From Gammaproteobacteria bacterium (GTDB taxonomy: Bacteria; Pseudomonadota; Gammaproteobacteria; JABXHR01): 51,829 bases of DNA. Below the pieces are notes generated by a model that saw only the letters and a list, made by a program, of their open reading frames with translations, ran no database searches and was not told the DNA's origin. Both the position numbers and the translations under genes were made by a program. The stretch lies in the NCBI GenBank assembly GCA_013373515.1, contig JABXHR010000006.1, positions 1 to 51,829 of the forward strand, written 5' to 3'. How positions within the stretch are numbered: position 1 is the first letter of the stretch; the number at the start of each line of letters is the position of its first letter. This document shows, one piece after another, positions 1-8,689 of this stretch.

Positions 1-65
1 GTTGCTCCCTTCCGGGCCTGGCGGGGTTGACAGGCGACTGCCGCGAGGACACCGATGGGATCACC
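1..65 (-). ncRNA. ffs: SRP 4.5S RNA, 5' half (partial at window edge)
   Basis: Read on the minus strand, the first ~35 bases give the conserved apical hairpin of bacterial signal recognition particle RNA: CCCCGCCAGG, then CCCGGAAGGG with the GGAA tetraloop, then AGCAAC. This is the Ffh-binding domain used in co-translational membrane targeting. Placing the GGAA loop as in E. coli 4.5S RNA (about base 53) puts the 5' end near position 65, where the strand reads GGTGATCCC. The 3' arm lies beyond the left edge, so stem closure cannot be verified. The gene is divergent from phoB. Confidence 0.85.
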
Positions 66-156
66 ATTGAAGCGAGTATTGTCGCCCGTATTACCAACAA
101 TGGCAAATCATTTGCTCTGAGGACACGATCGCGCAAACCGGACGTCGCCATTAAAA

Positions 157-185
157 TTGTCATATTGTTGTAACTTGACCGTCAC
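157..185 (+). promoter_or_regulatory. Pho box upstream of phoB (three half-sites)
   Basis: TTGTCAT (157-163), ATTG, TTGTAAC (168-174) fit the Pho box pattern CTGTCAT-N4-CTGTCAC. A third 11-bp-phased element, CCGTCAC (179-185), follows. PhoB binds such direct repeats, so phoBR is probably autoregulated. The box lies 32-60 bases before the chosen phoB ATG. Confidence 0.75.
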
Positions 186-216
186 AAACTATCGCAACTC
201 TTTGGAATTAAAAGCC

Positions 217-900
217 ATGTCTCACAGAATTTTATTACTTGAGGACGACCTTGCGATTGCCCAGCTCGTTCGCGATGTTATGCAGCGCGAAGGCCACCAC
301 GTTTTTCATGTCACGACTGTGCGCGATGCATTGATTCAAACGGCGGATAACAAGCCAGATCTATTTATCGTCGACTGGATGCTGCCCGACTCCAGCGGCA
401 TCGAATTTATTCGGCGTTTGCGTGCTGATGAATTGCATCAGAACACAGCCATATTGATGCTCACCGCCAAAGACACAGAATCGAACAAGGTGACCGGTTT
501 TGATGCAGGTGCTGACGACTATGTCTCCAAACCCTTCTCCCCCAGAGAAGTGGCCGCGCGCGTCAATGCGTTATTGCGTCGCACCGTCCAATCCCAGAAC
601 CAAAACGAACTTAGAGCGGGCGATCTCAGCATGAACCTTGTGGCACACGCAGTCAGTGTGGCGGGCAGGTCAGTGCACATCAGCGGCACCGAGTTTCGCT
701 TGCTGCGGTTTTTGATGGAGAACCCCAATCGCGTGTTTAGCCGAAACCAACTGCTCGACCATGTCTGGGGCGTCTCCACCTATCTGGACGAGCGCACTGT
801 CGATGTACATATGCTTCGGCTACGCAAATCGCTGAAACCGTATGGCAAGGACAATGTTTTGCAGACAGTGCGAGGAGCGGGCTATAAACTGTCGGTCTAA
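217..900 (+). CDS. phoB: Phosphate regulon response regulator PhoB
   Basis: DNA-binding response regulator that activates phosphate-starvation genes when phosphorylated by PhoR. The 227-residue product has a receiver domain (about 1-120) with acidic pocket E9/D10/D11, phosphoacceptor D53, T83 and K105, followed by an OmpR/PhoB winged helix (about 130-227) ending in a typical VRGAGYKL segment. The ATG at 217 was chosen because the family begins at this point. An in-frame TTG at 157 would add 20 unconserved residues encoded by the Pho box itself. The stop codon directly abuts phoR, indicating one transcript. Identification rests on sequence motifs plus the adjacent phoR-pst genes. Confidence 0.95.
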   Translation: MSHRILLLEDDLAIAQLVRDVMQREGHHVFHVTTVRDALIQTADNKPDLFIVDWMLPDSSGIEFIRRLRADELHQNTAILMLTAKDTESNKVTGFDAGADDYVSKPFSPREVAARVNALLRRTVQSQNQNELRAGDLSMNLVAHAVSVAGRSVHISGTEFRLLRFLMENPNRVFSRNQLLDHVWGVSTYLDERTVDVHMLRLRKSLKPYGKDNVLQTVRGAGYKLSV

Positions 901-2232
901 TTGGATACTCCGCCCAGCCTGATGAACTTGTTTTTTATTGACTGGAAGCTGCTTGGCTTTACCACCGGCACAGCATTGCTCATCGGGTTGAGCAGTGGCA
1001 ACTACTGGTTTTGGTTTTGCATGGCCATGCTGACCTATATCGTGGTGCAGAGCATTCACATTCGTGAACTCGCAACATGGGTATCAAAGGGCTCAAAGCT
1101 CGAATCCGCGCCAGATTTACCAGAGTTTTTCGGCGACATTGTTTCCAAGATTTACCGAATTCGCCGAAGTGACCGCAAACGTTACAAACGCACTAAGGCA
1201 AAGCTTGAGTGGTTCAACAAAACCGCCGAGTTCCACCCAGACGCAACCGTCATTCTCAATAGCGAACTAGAGGTGATCTGGGCCAATGCCAAATCCAGCG
1301 AGTTACTCAATATTGCCAATGGCCGCGACAACGGACTGAGAATCCTCAATATTTATCGTGACCCCGCACTGACGGGCTTGTTCAAACATCTCACCACCAC
1401 GAATGAAGTCGAAATCCGTTCGCCGCTGTTTTCAAATGTCACACTCGCCATACGCGCCACACCCTTTGCCGACGGCGATGTGTTTGTCACCGCACGCGAT
1501 ATCAGTGCACGCATCGAAAACCAGCGCAGCCGTCGCGCCTTTGTCGACAATGCCTCACACGAGCTGCGCACCCCATTGACCGTCATCAATGGCTACCTTG
1601 AAATGCTAGATGACGACCCGTCACTGGTCGAACACGTGCAACACCAAGTCAAAACCATGCGCGAACAGTCACAACAAATGGTCAACATTGTTCAAGACAT
1701 GCTGACCTTGTCCAAGCTTGAGGGCACTGAACTAATGCCCAATCAGGGGGAATGGATTGACTTATCGGCGCATATCGAGAGCTGGGTGAAGGCAGCCGCT
1801 GAAACCGGCAGATTCGATCATCATACCCTGGACCTAGAGCTCGATAGAGATGTCAGAGCACTTGTCATCGCCTCAGAAATCGAAAGTGTTTACACCAACT
1901 TGATCAACAATGCGGTAGCCTATACCCCTGCAGGCAGCCGCATCCAAGTCAGACTAAATATTAAGGCCGACTACCTTCGATTGGCGGTGATCGACAACGG
2001 CCCCGGAATCCCCGCACGTCATCTGCCACACTTAATGGAACGCTTCTATCGTGTCGACAGCGGTCGATCTCGGCAATCTGGCGGTACCGGCCTAGGTCTT
2101 GCCATCTGTAAGCACGTCATGCAACGCCACGGCGGAACGCTCACCGTAAAGTCACGTCTGGGCAGAGGCACCGTGTTTACGGCCACATTGCCGTCCAAGC
2201 GTGTCACCACCATCGATCAATCAAGGTCGTAA
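901..2232 (+). CDS. phoR: Phosphate regulon sensor histidine kinase PhoR
   Basis: Inner-membrane histidine kinase that phosphorylates PhoB when phosphate is limiting and reports on Pst transporter state. The 443-residue protein has a hydrophobic N-terminal pair of membrane segments (about 10-55), a basic linker, a PAS-like region (about 100-200), a HisKA dimerisation domain with phosphoacceptor H220 in SHELRTPL, and a HATPase domain with N box (NLINNAVAYTP), G1 (DNGPGIP) and G2 (GGTGLGLAI). No large periplasmic sensor loop is seen, as is usual for PhoR. The start is uncertain: TTG at 901 abuts the phoB stop, while ATG at 922 would remove seven residues. Neither has a clear Shine-Dalgarno sequence. 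Confidence 0.94.
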   Translation: MDTPPSLMNLFFIDWKLLGFTTGTALLIGLSSGNYWFWFCMAMLTYIVVQSIHIRELATWVSKGSKLESAPDLPEFFGDIVSKIYRIRRSDRKRYKRTKAKLEWFNKTAEFHPDATVILNSELEVIWANAKSSELLNIANGRDNGLRILNIYRDPALTGLFKHLTTTNEVEIRSPLFSNVTLAIRATPFADGDVFVTARDISARIENQRSRRAFVDNASHELRTPLTVINGYLEMLDDDPSLVEHVQHQVKTMREQSQQMVNIVQDMLTLSKLEGTELMPNQGEWIDLSAHIESWVKAAAETGRFDHHTLDLELDRDVRALVIASEIESVYTNLINNAVAYTPAGSRIQVRLNIKADYLRLAVIDNGPGIPARHLPHLMERFYRVDSGRSRQSGGTGLGLAICKHVMQRHGGTLTVKSRLGRGTVFTATLPSKRVTTIDQSRS

Positions 2233-2237
2233 AACAA

Positions 2238-2255
2238 CTGTCACAAAGCTGTCAT
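2238..2255 (+). promoter_or_regulatory. Pho box and promoter of pstS
   Basis: CTGTCAC-AAAG-CTGTCAT at 2238-2255 matches the Pho box consensus in both half-sites. A TAAATT hexamer at 2266-2271 begins 10 bases after the box, the usual arrangement where PhoB replaces the -35 contact. The site lies just after the phoR stop and 71 bases before pstS. Confidence 0.85.
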
Positions 2256-2326
2256 ATTCAAGGCGTAAATTAGCATCATCGGCAGAACAACACGTCGAAT
2301 TGTTAAACCAACTTCAGGATTTTATC

Positions 2327-3358
2327 GTGAAAAATACAGCTTTATTGATCGCTATCTCAGCTTTGACAGCGGGTACTGCAAACGCAGCAGGCCGTGACTA
2401 CATCCAAATTGTGGGCTCATCGACTGTTTATCCTTACGCCACTGTGGTTGCAGAGCGTTTTGGTAAGAGCGGTTCTTTCAAGACCCCTAAGATCGAATCA
2501 ACTGGCACAGGCGGTGGCGCTAAATTGTTCTGCGCGGGCGTCGGTGAAGGCCACCCAGACATCACTAACGCTTCTCGTGCAATGAAAAGCTCTGAAAAAG
2601 AAATGTGTGCGGCCAATGGCATCAACGATATCGTTGAAGTGGTAATTGGTTATGACGGCATTTCATTCGCCAACGCGATCGAAGGCGCCAATCTTAACGT
2701 TGGTCTGAGTGAGCTTTACCTCGCCACCGCAAAGCACGTTCCAAACCCAGATGGCTCAGAGACATTCGTTACCAACCCTTACAAAAACTGGAATGAAATT
2801 CGTTCTGATCTTCCAGCACAAGCCATCGAGATCATGGGCCCACCACCGAGTTCAGGCACACGTGACGCCTGGGAAGAGCTTGCGATGATCGGCGGCTGCA
2901 ACACATTTGAATGGGTCAAAGCACTCAAAAAATCTGACAAAGACGCCTATGAAGAGAACTGCATGCACGTTCGTGAAGACGGTGCCTATGTCGAAGCGGG
3001 TGAGAACGACAACTTGATCATCCAGAAACTCGTTGCCAATCCAAATGCTTTCGGCATCTTCGGCTTCTCTTTCCTCGATCAAAACCTCGATGCAGTTAAA
3101 GGTGCGACTGTAGAAAGCGTACAACCAGAGTTCGAAACCATCGCCGATGGTAGCTACCCAATCTCGCGCCCACTGTTCTTCTATGTTAAAAAAGACCACG
3201 TTGGCGTTATCCCAGGCTTGGAAGAGTTCTTGGCTGAATTCACATCTGAGAATGCATGGGGTTCCGATGGTTACTTGGCAGACCGTGGTTTGGTACCATT
3301 GCCTGACGACAAGCGCGCCCAAATGGCCGCAGACGTCAAAGCACTGAAACCAATGTAA
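2327..3358 (+). CDS. pstS: Phosphate ABC transporter substrate-binding protein PstS
   Basis: Periplasmic phosphate-binding protein delivering phosphate to PstCA. A GTG start at 2327 is chosen: AGGA lies 7 bases upstream, and the product then begins with a normal Sec signal peptide (VKNTALLIAI... cut near TANA-AG). The mature protein has the family's phosphate-binding loops, GSSTVYP near its start and SSGTRDAWEE mid-protein, over about 320 residues. Four cysteines (CAGVG, MCAANG, GGCN, NCMH) may form disulphides. The frame is open upstream into phoR, but that extension runs through the Pho box and promoter and is not credible. pstS leads the pst operon. Confidence 0.94.
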   Translation: MKNTALLIAISALTAGTANAAGRDYIQIVGSSTVYPYATVVAERFGKSGSFKTPKIESTGTGGGAKLFCAGVGEGHPDITNASRAMKSSEKEMCAANGINDIVEVVIGYDGISFANAIEGANLNVGLSELYLATAKHVPNPDGSETFVTNPYKNWNEIRSDLPAQAIEIMGPPPSSGTRDAWEELAMIGGCNTFEWVKALKKSDKDAYEENCMHVREDGAYVEAGENDNLIIQKLVANPNAFGIFGFSFLDQNLDAVKGATVESVQPEFETIADGSYPISRPLFFYVKKDHVGVIPGLEEFLAEFTSENAWGSDGYLADRGLVPLPDDKRAQMAADVKALKPM

Positions 3359-3382
3359 GTACCGTCAGGCTTACGTTTAGTA

Positions 3383-3404
3383 GAATGCCCCTCCCGGGGC
3401 ATTC
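3383..3404 (+). terminator. Stem-loop between pstS and pstC
   Basis: A perfect 9-bp stem, GAATGCCCC / GGGGCATTC, with a 4-base TCCC loop, followed by CTTATTTG rather than a full U-run. Such hairpins after a highly expressed binding-protein gene commonly act as partial terminators or mRNA stabilisers, giving more PstS than permease. The function here is inferred from structure and position. Confidence 0.6.
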
Positions 3405-3426
3405 CTTATTTGAGACAGGGGAAATC

Positions 3427-4776
3427 ATGTCAATCAACACTTTACTGATTGCATTGGCGGTGCTGGCCATCATTGCCTATTGGAGCGGTGTTCAGCGTGC
3501 AAAGGGCTCGGTCGGTAGCTTGGCCAACATCAAGCGCCTGCACTCTCGGCCAACCTACCATGGTCTGCTTATGCTGTTTGGCATCATTGTGCCTGCGGTC
3601 ATATTGTTGATCGGACTATCTGCATTTGAAAACAGCATTGCAGAGCAGATGATGATCGCCCAAGTTCCCCAGTCCATGCTGCCCGCCGAGGGCCAATCGA
3701 CCGGCCTGCTGTTAACCCAAATACGCAACGCAGCATTTCTAGGCGACAGCGCCGACCCTGCCCTGTTAGATCTCAACACTAAATGGCAGAGCATTGTCGC
3801 CAATTTACAGACCATCAAGTATGGCCTGACGCTGGCCATCCCAGCGCTGGTCGCGATGGCCATATACTTTAAAATCAACCCAACATTTCGTGCCAGAAAC
3901 CGAGTTGAATCCGTTGTCAAATGGATTCTCATGACCTGCGCCAGCTTGGCCATTTTGACCACTGTCGGCATCGTCTTCTCGGTGCTATTTGAGTCCATTC
4001 GCTTCTTCAACATGATTCCGTTTACCGACTTTATGTTCGGTACACATTATTCACCGTCATCCGACACCTTTGGCGCCGTGCCATTGTTCGCCGGAACGGC
4101 GTTGATTTCTTTGATCGCATTGTTGGTAAGCGTGCCGCTTGGATTGCTTTCAGCGATTTATCTCAGCGAATACGCCACCCCCAGAATACGCGCCGTGGCA
4201 AAACCCGCGTTAGAGGTACTCGCAGGTATCCCAACCGTGGTTTACGGCGTTTTTGCGGCCCTGACGATTGCCCCTGCCATACGGAGCTTTGGCGAAACCA
4301 TCGGCTTATCCGTGTCATCCGAGAGCGCGTTGGCGGCAGGGCTGGTCATGGGGGTCATGATTATTCCCTTCGTATCATCGCTGTCTGACGATGTGATCAA
4401 CGCTGTACCCCAGTCATTACGTGATGGTGCCTATGGGCTTGGCTCAACGCGCTCCGAAACCATCCGTAAAGTGATCTTCCCTGCTGCGCTGCCCGGGATT
4501 GTAGGCTCAGTGTTGCTCGCGGCCTCGCGCGCCATTGGTGAAACCATGATTGTCGTGATGGCGGCAGGGCTCGCGGCCAATCTCACCGCAAATCCACTTG
4601 AAGCCGTGACGACGGTTACCGTGCAGATGGTTACCGCATTGGTGGGCGATCAAGAGTTCGAAAGCCCCAAAACACTAGTGGCATTTGCGCTAGGCCTAGT
4701 GCTCTTTGTCGCCACACTTCTACTCAATGTCATCGCACTTCACGTGGTGCGCCGTTACCGTGAGCAATACGACTAA
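3427..4776 (+). CDS. pstC: Phosphate ABC transporter permease PstC
   Basis: Inner-membrane permease subunit that pairs with PstA. The ATG at 3427 follows a good ribosome site (AGGGGAAATC). An upstream in-frame ATG at 3385 lies inside the pstS-pstC hairpin and was rejected. The 449-residue product has an N-terminal membrane anchor, an additional membrane pair with a soluble loop (about 45-180), and a C-terminal binding-protein-dependent permease domain. That domain carries the cytoplasmic EAA-like loop (GAYGLGSTRSETIRKVIFPAA) that contacts the ATPase. It is longer than E. coli PstC (319 residues), as in many marine proteobacteria. The stop overlaps the pstA start (TAATG). Confidence 0.92.
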   Translation: MSINTLLIALAVLAIIAYWSGVQRAKGSVGSLANIKRLHSRPTYHGLLMLFGIIVPAVILLIGLSAFENSIAEQMMIAQVPQSMLPAEGQSTGLLLTQIRNAAFLGDSADPALLDLNTKWQSIVANLQTIKYGLTLAIPALVAMAIYFKINPTFRARNRVESVVKWILMTCASLAILTTVGIVFSVLFESIRFFNMIPFTDFMFGTHYSPSSDTFGAVPLFAGTALISLIALLVSVPLGLLSAIYLSEYATPRIRAVAKPALEVLAGIPTVVYGVFAALTIAPAIRSFGETIGLSVSSESALAAGLVMGVMIIPFVSSLSDDVINAVPQSLRDGAYGLGSTRSETIRKVIFPAALPGIVGSVLLAASRAIGETMIVVMAAGLAANLTANPLEAVTTVTVQMVTALVGDQEFESPKTLVAFALGLVLFVATLLLNVIALHVVRRYREQYD

Positions 4777-6053
4777 TGAATAAACACACCACAGAAATCG
4801 TTAAGCAAGGCTTGCAAAAGCGCTACAACGCCGAACGCCGTTTTCGCGCTTATGGCATGTTCGCGATCTTGATCAGCGTCAGTTTTTTAGCCGTGCTGTT
4901 GACCAGCGTCATCGGTAACTCAGTGCCCGCCTTTCAGGAGTCGGTGATCGAGCTGGAAGTTGATCTAAGCCAAGACAATCTAGGCTTGAGCGCAAATCCG
5001 ACCGCCGAAGAACTGTTCAATGGCAGCTATGAAAACGCCGTCAAGGCAGCAAGCTACGCCTTGTTCGATATCAGCGGCCGTAAAGAAAAAAGAGCCATTC
5101 GTGACCTGATCAGCTCGGGTGCTTGGTACTCAGTACGGGATGCCGTGGTCGCGGACCCAAGCCTTCTGGGCAAGCCGCAAAAACTATGGGTACTGGCGTC
5201 AGATAACGCCGACCTCTACATGAAGGGGATCGTCACCTCAGACATGCCCGAAACCGCCCGCCGTCTATCTGATCAACAAGTGCAATGGCTGGATGAGCTC
5301 ATCAGCTCAAACCGCATACAAAAACAATTCGCCTACACCTTTTTTACCAGCGGTGATTCGCGGGAACCAGAAACAGCGGGTATATTGGCGGCACTCAAAG
5401 GCTCTTTGTACACTTTATTGGTGACGATTTTGCTTTCGGCACCGATTGGAGTTATGGCTGCCATCTATCTTGAAGAGTTTGCACCTAAAAATCGCCTAAC
5501 TGACATCATCGAAGTCAATATCAACAACTTGGCAGCCGTACCGTCAATCGTGTTTGGTTTGTTGGGTTTGGCCGTATTTTTAAATTTCTTCGAAATGCCC
5601 CGAAGCGCCCCCGTCGTTGGGGGTGTGGTTTTGAGCTTAATGACGCTGCCAACCGTCATTATCGCCTCAAGAGCGGCCATCAAAGCGGTGCCGCCCTCAA
5701 TTCGCGATGCCGCACTTGGGATTGGGGCGTCCCAAATTCAAACCACATTCCATCACGTCTTGCCACTGGCGATGCCAGGCATATTGACGGGCACCATCAT
5801 TGGTATGGCCCAAGCCCTCGGTGAAACCGCGCCGCTATTGATGATTGGCATGGTGGCGTTTATCGCCGACGTTCCGCAAAGTATCACCGACCCAGCCGCC
5901 GCATTACCGGTACAGATTTATCTGTGGGCAGACAGTCCTGAGCGCGGGTTTAGCTATAAAACCTCAGCCGCCATCGTGGTGCTATTGACGTTTTTGATCC
6001 TGATGAATGCTGCAGCAGTGATGCTGCGCAAGAAATTTGAACGCCGTTGGTAA
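4776..6053 (+). CDS. pstA: Phosphate ABC transporter permease PstA
   Basis: Second membrane subunit of the Pst importer. The 425-residue product has an N-terminal membrane segment (about 25-50), a roughly 150-residue predominantly polar periplasmic-type insertion, and five further membrane segments of the permease domain. The ATPase-contact loop [19 protein letters not shown] is present. The start ATG overlaps the last base of pstC, so translation is coupled. The long N-terminal insertion makes it larger than E. coli PstA (296 residues) and mirrors the enlargement seen in this PstC. Confidence 0.92.
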   Translation: MNKHTTEIVKQGLQKRYNAERRFRAYGMFAILISVSFLAVLLTSVIGNSVPAFQESVIELEVDLSQDNLGLSANPTAEELFNGSYENAVKAASYALFDISGRKEKRAIRDLISSGAWYSVRDAVVADPSLLGKPQKLWVLASDNADLYMKGIVTSDMPETARRLSDQQVQWLDELISSNRIQKQFAYTFFTSGDSREPETAGILAALKGSLYTLLVTILLSAPIGVMAAIYLEEFAPKNRLTDIIEVNINNLAAVPSIVFGLLGLAVFLNFFEMPRSAPVVGGVVLSLMTLPTVIIASRAAIKAVPPSIRDAALGIGASQIQTTFHHVLPLAMPGILTGTIIGMAQALGETAPLLMIGMVAFIADVPQSITDPAAALPVQIYLWADSPERGFSYKTSAAIVVLLTFLILMNAAAVMLRKKFERRW

Positions 6054-6088
6054 GCCAGCCATCCATTCGAGACAATGAAGAACAGATT

Positions 6089-6913
6089 ATGACGACAAGC
6101 CTAGAAAACCAGCTTTACGAAGAGCTCAGCCAAACGGTTGGCAACATCACCGTCGATTCGCCCAAAATGCAAATGCAAAATGTCGACGTTCACTACGGCG
6201 CAAAGCAAGCCATCTTCGATATTTCCCTTGAACTGGGCAATAACGAAGTATTGGCAATGATCGGTCCCTCTGGCTGCGGCAAGAGTACCTTCTTGCGCTG
6301 TCTAAACCGCATGAATGACACCGTCGAATCTTGCAAAGTCGGCGGTAAACTTATGCTGGACGGTGAGGATATTTTTGCACCGGACATGGATGTGGTGTTG
6401 CTGCGTGCCCGCGTGGGAATGGTGTTCCAAAAACCCAACCCCTTTCCAAAGTCCATCTACGAAAACGTTGCCTATGGGCCTCGCATTCACGGCTTAGCGC
6501 GCAACAAGGCAGAACTCGATGATATTGTGATCAACAGCCTAAAGAAAGCTGGCCTGTATGAGGAAGTGAAAGCACGTCTCGACTCGCCTGGGACTGGTCT
6601 ATCCGGTGGCCAGCAACAACGCCTTTGCATCGCACGCACCATCGCTGTCAGCCCAGAGGTCATCCTCATGGACGAGCCTTGCTCTGCGCTCGATCCGATT
6701 GCAACCGCCAAAATTGAAGAGCTAATTGCAGAGTTAAAAGAAAATTTCTCAATTGCCATTGTGACCCACTCGATGCAACAAGCGGCACGCGTGTCAGATA
6801 GAACCGCCTACTTCCATTTGGGCAAGCTGGTCGAAGTGGGAAAAACCGACGACATCTTCACCACACCTCAGCACCAACTGACCGAAAATTACATCACCGG
6901 CCGCTTCGGCTAG
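6089..6913 (+). CDS. pstB: Phosphate ABC transporter ATP-binding protein PstB
   Basis: ATPase powering PstCA. The 274-residue product has Walker [10 protein letters not shown], the Q-loop in VFQKPNPFP, signature LSGGQQQRL, Walker B VILMDEP and an H-loop (THSMQQA). The family-specific PNPFP and CSALDP segments assign it to PstB rather than a generic ABC ATPase. The ATG at 6089 fits the family N-terminus. An upstream GTG in the same frame overlaps pstA and lacks conserved sequence. A GAAGAA stretch upstream may serve as a weak ribosome site. Confidence 0.95.
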   Translation: MTTSLENQLYEELSQTVGNITVDSPKMQMQNVDVHYGAKQAIFDISLELGNNEVLAMIGPSGCGKSTFLRCLNRMNDTVESCKVGGKLMLDGEDIFAPDMDVVLLRARVGMVFQKPNPFPKSIYENVAYGPRIHGLARNKAELDDIVINSLKKAGLYEEVKARLDSPGTGLSGGQQQRLCIARTIAVSPEVILMDEPCSALDPIATAKIEELIAELKENFSIAIVTHSMQQAARVSDRTAYFHLGKLVEVGKTDDIFTTPQHQLTENYITGRFG

Positions 6914-6922
6914 GAGACAAAC

Positions 6923-7621
6923 ATGCCAGATTTTGGAAATTTCAACAGCCACATTTCTCACCAATTTAATGAGGAAATTGAAGCCATCCGCACAGAGATC
7001 CTGCAAATGGGCGGTATGGTCGAACAACAAATACGCTCAGGCATGCAAGCCCTTTTAGAGCGCGACAGTGCACTTGGAGAGCAAGTAGCCAAGGGGGATC
7101 AGCCCATTAATGCCCTGCACAAACAAATCGATGAAGAGTGCATGCGAATTTTGGCCAAACGCCAGCCAACCGCATCAGATCTTCGTTTGGTCATTTCGGT
7201 CATGCGTACCGTCACCGACATCGAACGTGCTGGCGACGAGGCAGCCAAAATCGGTAAGATCGCCCAACAACTGGCTGTGGACGGTGAGTGGCCCCAGGTA
7301 ATTGAAGAGCTCGAAGAAGTCGGCGAGCAAGTACGCCAAGCATTTTCAGCAGCACTAGACGCCTTCGCACGCATGGACTCCGAAGAAGCCTTCAATATTG
7401 CCATTGGTGACAAGCAGATTGACCACCTCTATAAACTCGTACTTAAATCAATGCTTGAGATGCAGGTCGAAGATAAATCAGACCTTGAACGATTTCTCAA
7501 AATGACCACAGCGGCCAGATCATTGGAACGAATTGGTGATCACGCTAAAAACGTATGTGAGGGCGTGGTGTTCTTGGTTAAGGGACGAGATATCCGTCAC
7601 ATACAGCCCGAGGAACTGTGA
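6923..7621 (+). CDS. phoU: Phosphate signalling regulator PhoU
   Basis: Cytoplasmic negative regulator linking Pst transporter activity to PhoR and restraining uptake. The 232-residue all-helical product contains the two PhoU repeats, each with a metal-binding-type E/D-rich helix (MRTVTDIERAGDEAAKIG and AARSLERIGDHAKNVCEG). It starts nine bases after the pstB stop with an AGGAGACAAAC ribosome site, so it is the last gene of the pst operon. No convincing terminator is seen in the following 74 bases. Confidence 0.95.
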   Translation: MPDFGNFNSHISHQFNEEIEAIRTEILQMGGMVEQQIRSGMQALLERDSALGEQVAKGDQPINALHKQIDEECMRILAKRQPTASDLRLVISVMRTVTDIERAGDEAAKIGKIAQQLAVDGEWPQVIEELEEVGEQVRQAFSAALDAFARMDSEEAFNIAIGDKQIDHLYKLVLKSMLEMQVEDKSDLERFLKMTTAARSLERIGDHAKNVCEGVVFLVKGRDIRHIQPEEL

Positions 7622-7695
7622 AGTCGTTAACCCTCTGTTCGCAAATATTCAACATACTAGTTATCACAGAAACAATGTATATGAATAAGTAAGCC

Positions 7696-8337
7696 ATGCG
7701 TAGAGTGGGATGTTTTATCGCGGTTGCAGCCCTCAGCGGCTGCAACGCCATTGATCACCATACACAGTTCTCAAAGGCAGACAATGGGCCGATGGAGCAG
7801 AACATCGTCAGCTGCCAAACGCCAACGGCAAAAAAGTATATTAGCCTTCAAAACACAGCTACTCGCCCGCCACGAGATTACAAAATCGTATCGACCGAGT
7901 CGCTGATATCACGACTTGATGAGGGCTCAACTGCATGGCAAGCCCTCAATCAGTCCATAGATGGAAATTACAGTTATATCCGCCACTTTCAGTCTTGGAC
8001 CGGGGCGAATTTTCAGACGCAAGTTGACGTCAAAAACAATACCGTCAAGAAAAAGACTACGACGACTATGGCAGTAGACCCAGGTGCCGCAGACAATGTG
8101 GAAACGGTCACCGCCCCCGATGCATTGGCATCAAACGACAATGGTTACCCTGGGCTGACCTATGAGCAACTGGTCAATCAGTGCAGAGCGGATATTCAAG
8201 CGCTATCGCAGACCAACACACCCGCACAGTTCAACCTTTGTCTTGACCAAGACGTCATCGTCAGTTGCTTGCCAGTGGACTTGCGCATTGCGGATGATCA
8301 GCCGCTCGGCTTCACCTTCTCGCGCTTGAGTTACTAG
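7696..8337 (+). CDS. Putative lipoprotein of unknown function
   Basis: A 213-residue product beginning MRRVGCFIAVAALSGC, a lipoprotein signal with lipobox LSGC and acylated Cys16. The rest is polar with no recognisable domain; there are paired cysteines at the C-terminal end (QCRAD, LCLDQ, VSCLP). It sits 74 bases after phoU on the same strand, so it may be read with the pst operon, but no Pho box is seen before it. The ribosome site is weak. Confidence 0.7.
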   Translation: MRRVGCFIAVAALSGCNAIDHHTQFSKADNGPMEQNIVSCQTPTAKKYISLQNTATRPPRDYKIVSTESLISRLDEGSTAWQALNQSIDGNYSYIRHFQSWTGANFQTQVDVKNNTVKKKTTTTMAVDPGAADNVETVTAPDALASNDNGYPGLTYEQLVNQCRADIQALSQTNTPAQFNLCLDQDVIVSCLPVDLRIADDQPLGFTFSRLSY

Positions 8338-8356
8338 CAAGAGTGCGGTGTTCGCA

Positions 8357-8689
8357 TCAGGCGAGCTTGGCGCCGTTTTGAATATGGCCATCTGGCTGTG
8401 CCAGTTGTACTTCACCCTCAGCGTTGTGGGCACCGAGCAGTAAAAACTCCGACATCAATGGCCCAACTTGCCTGGGATCAACATTCAGCAGTCCAAATAC
8501 CTGTCGTCCCACCAAGCCCTCTGCGGTGTATCGGTCAGTGATTTGCGCGCTGGTTTTCTTGACTCCAAGCTCGCCAAAATCTACCCAAACTTTTAGTGCA
8601 GGTTTGCGCGCCTCGGGAAAAGACTGTACCTCAACAACCGTGCCGACCCGAATATCGCAGCCCTGAAAAGCCTCGAAGCCGTTAGTCAT
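8357..8689 (-). CDS. csaA: CsaA-like tRNA-binding domain protein
   Basis: A 110-residue OB-fold protein with the tRNA-binding domain pattern: an N-terminal DIRVGTVVEVQSFPEARKPALK, then SAQIT and a C-terminal LLLGA segment. This matches the CsaA family (free-standing relatives of the MetRS C-terminal domain, given chaperone and tRNA-binding roles). The ATG at 8689 overlaps the pncB stop (ATGA), so the gene is translationally coupled to nicotinate phosphoribosyltransferase. An upstream in-frame extension within pncB is not conserved family sequence. The biochemical role is inferred from family only. Confidence 0.85.
   Translation of the reverse strand: MTNGFEAFQGCDIRVGTVVEVQSFPEARKPALKVWVDFGELGVKKTSAQITDRYTAEGLVGRQVFGLLNVDPRQVGPLMSEFLLLGAHNAEGEVQLAQPDGHIQNGAKLA

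Noticed and set aside
2852-3322. 156-codon antisense frame in pstS
   Set aside because: It lies wholly inside a well-supported gene, has no ribosome site and no recognisable domain.
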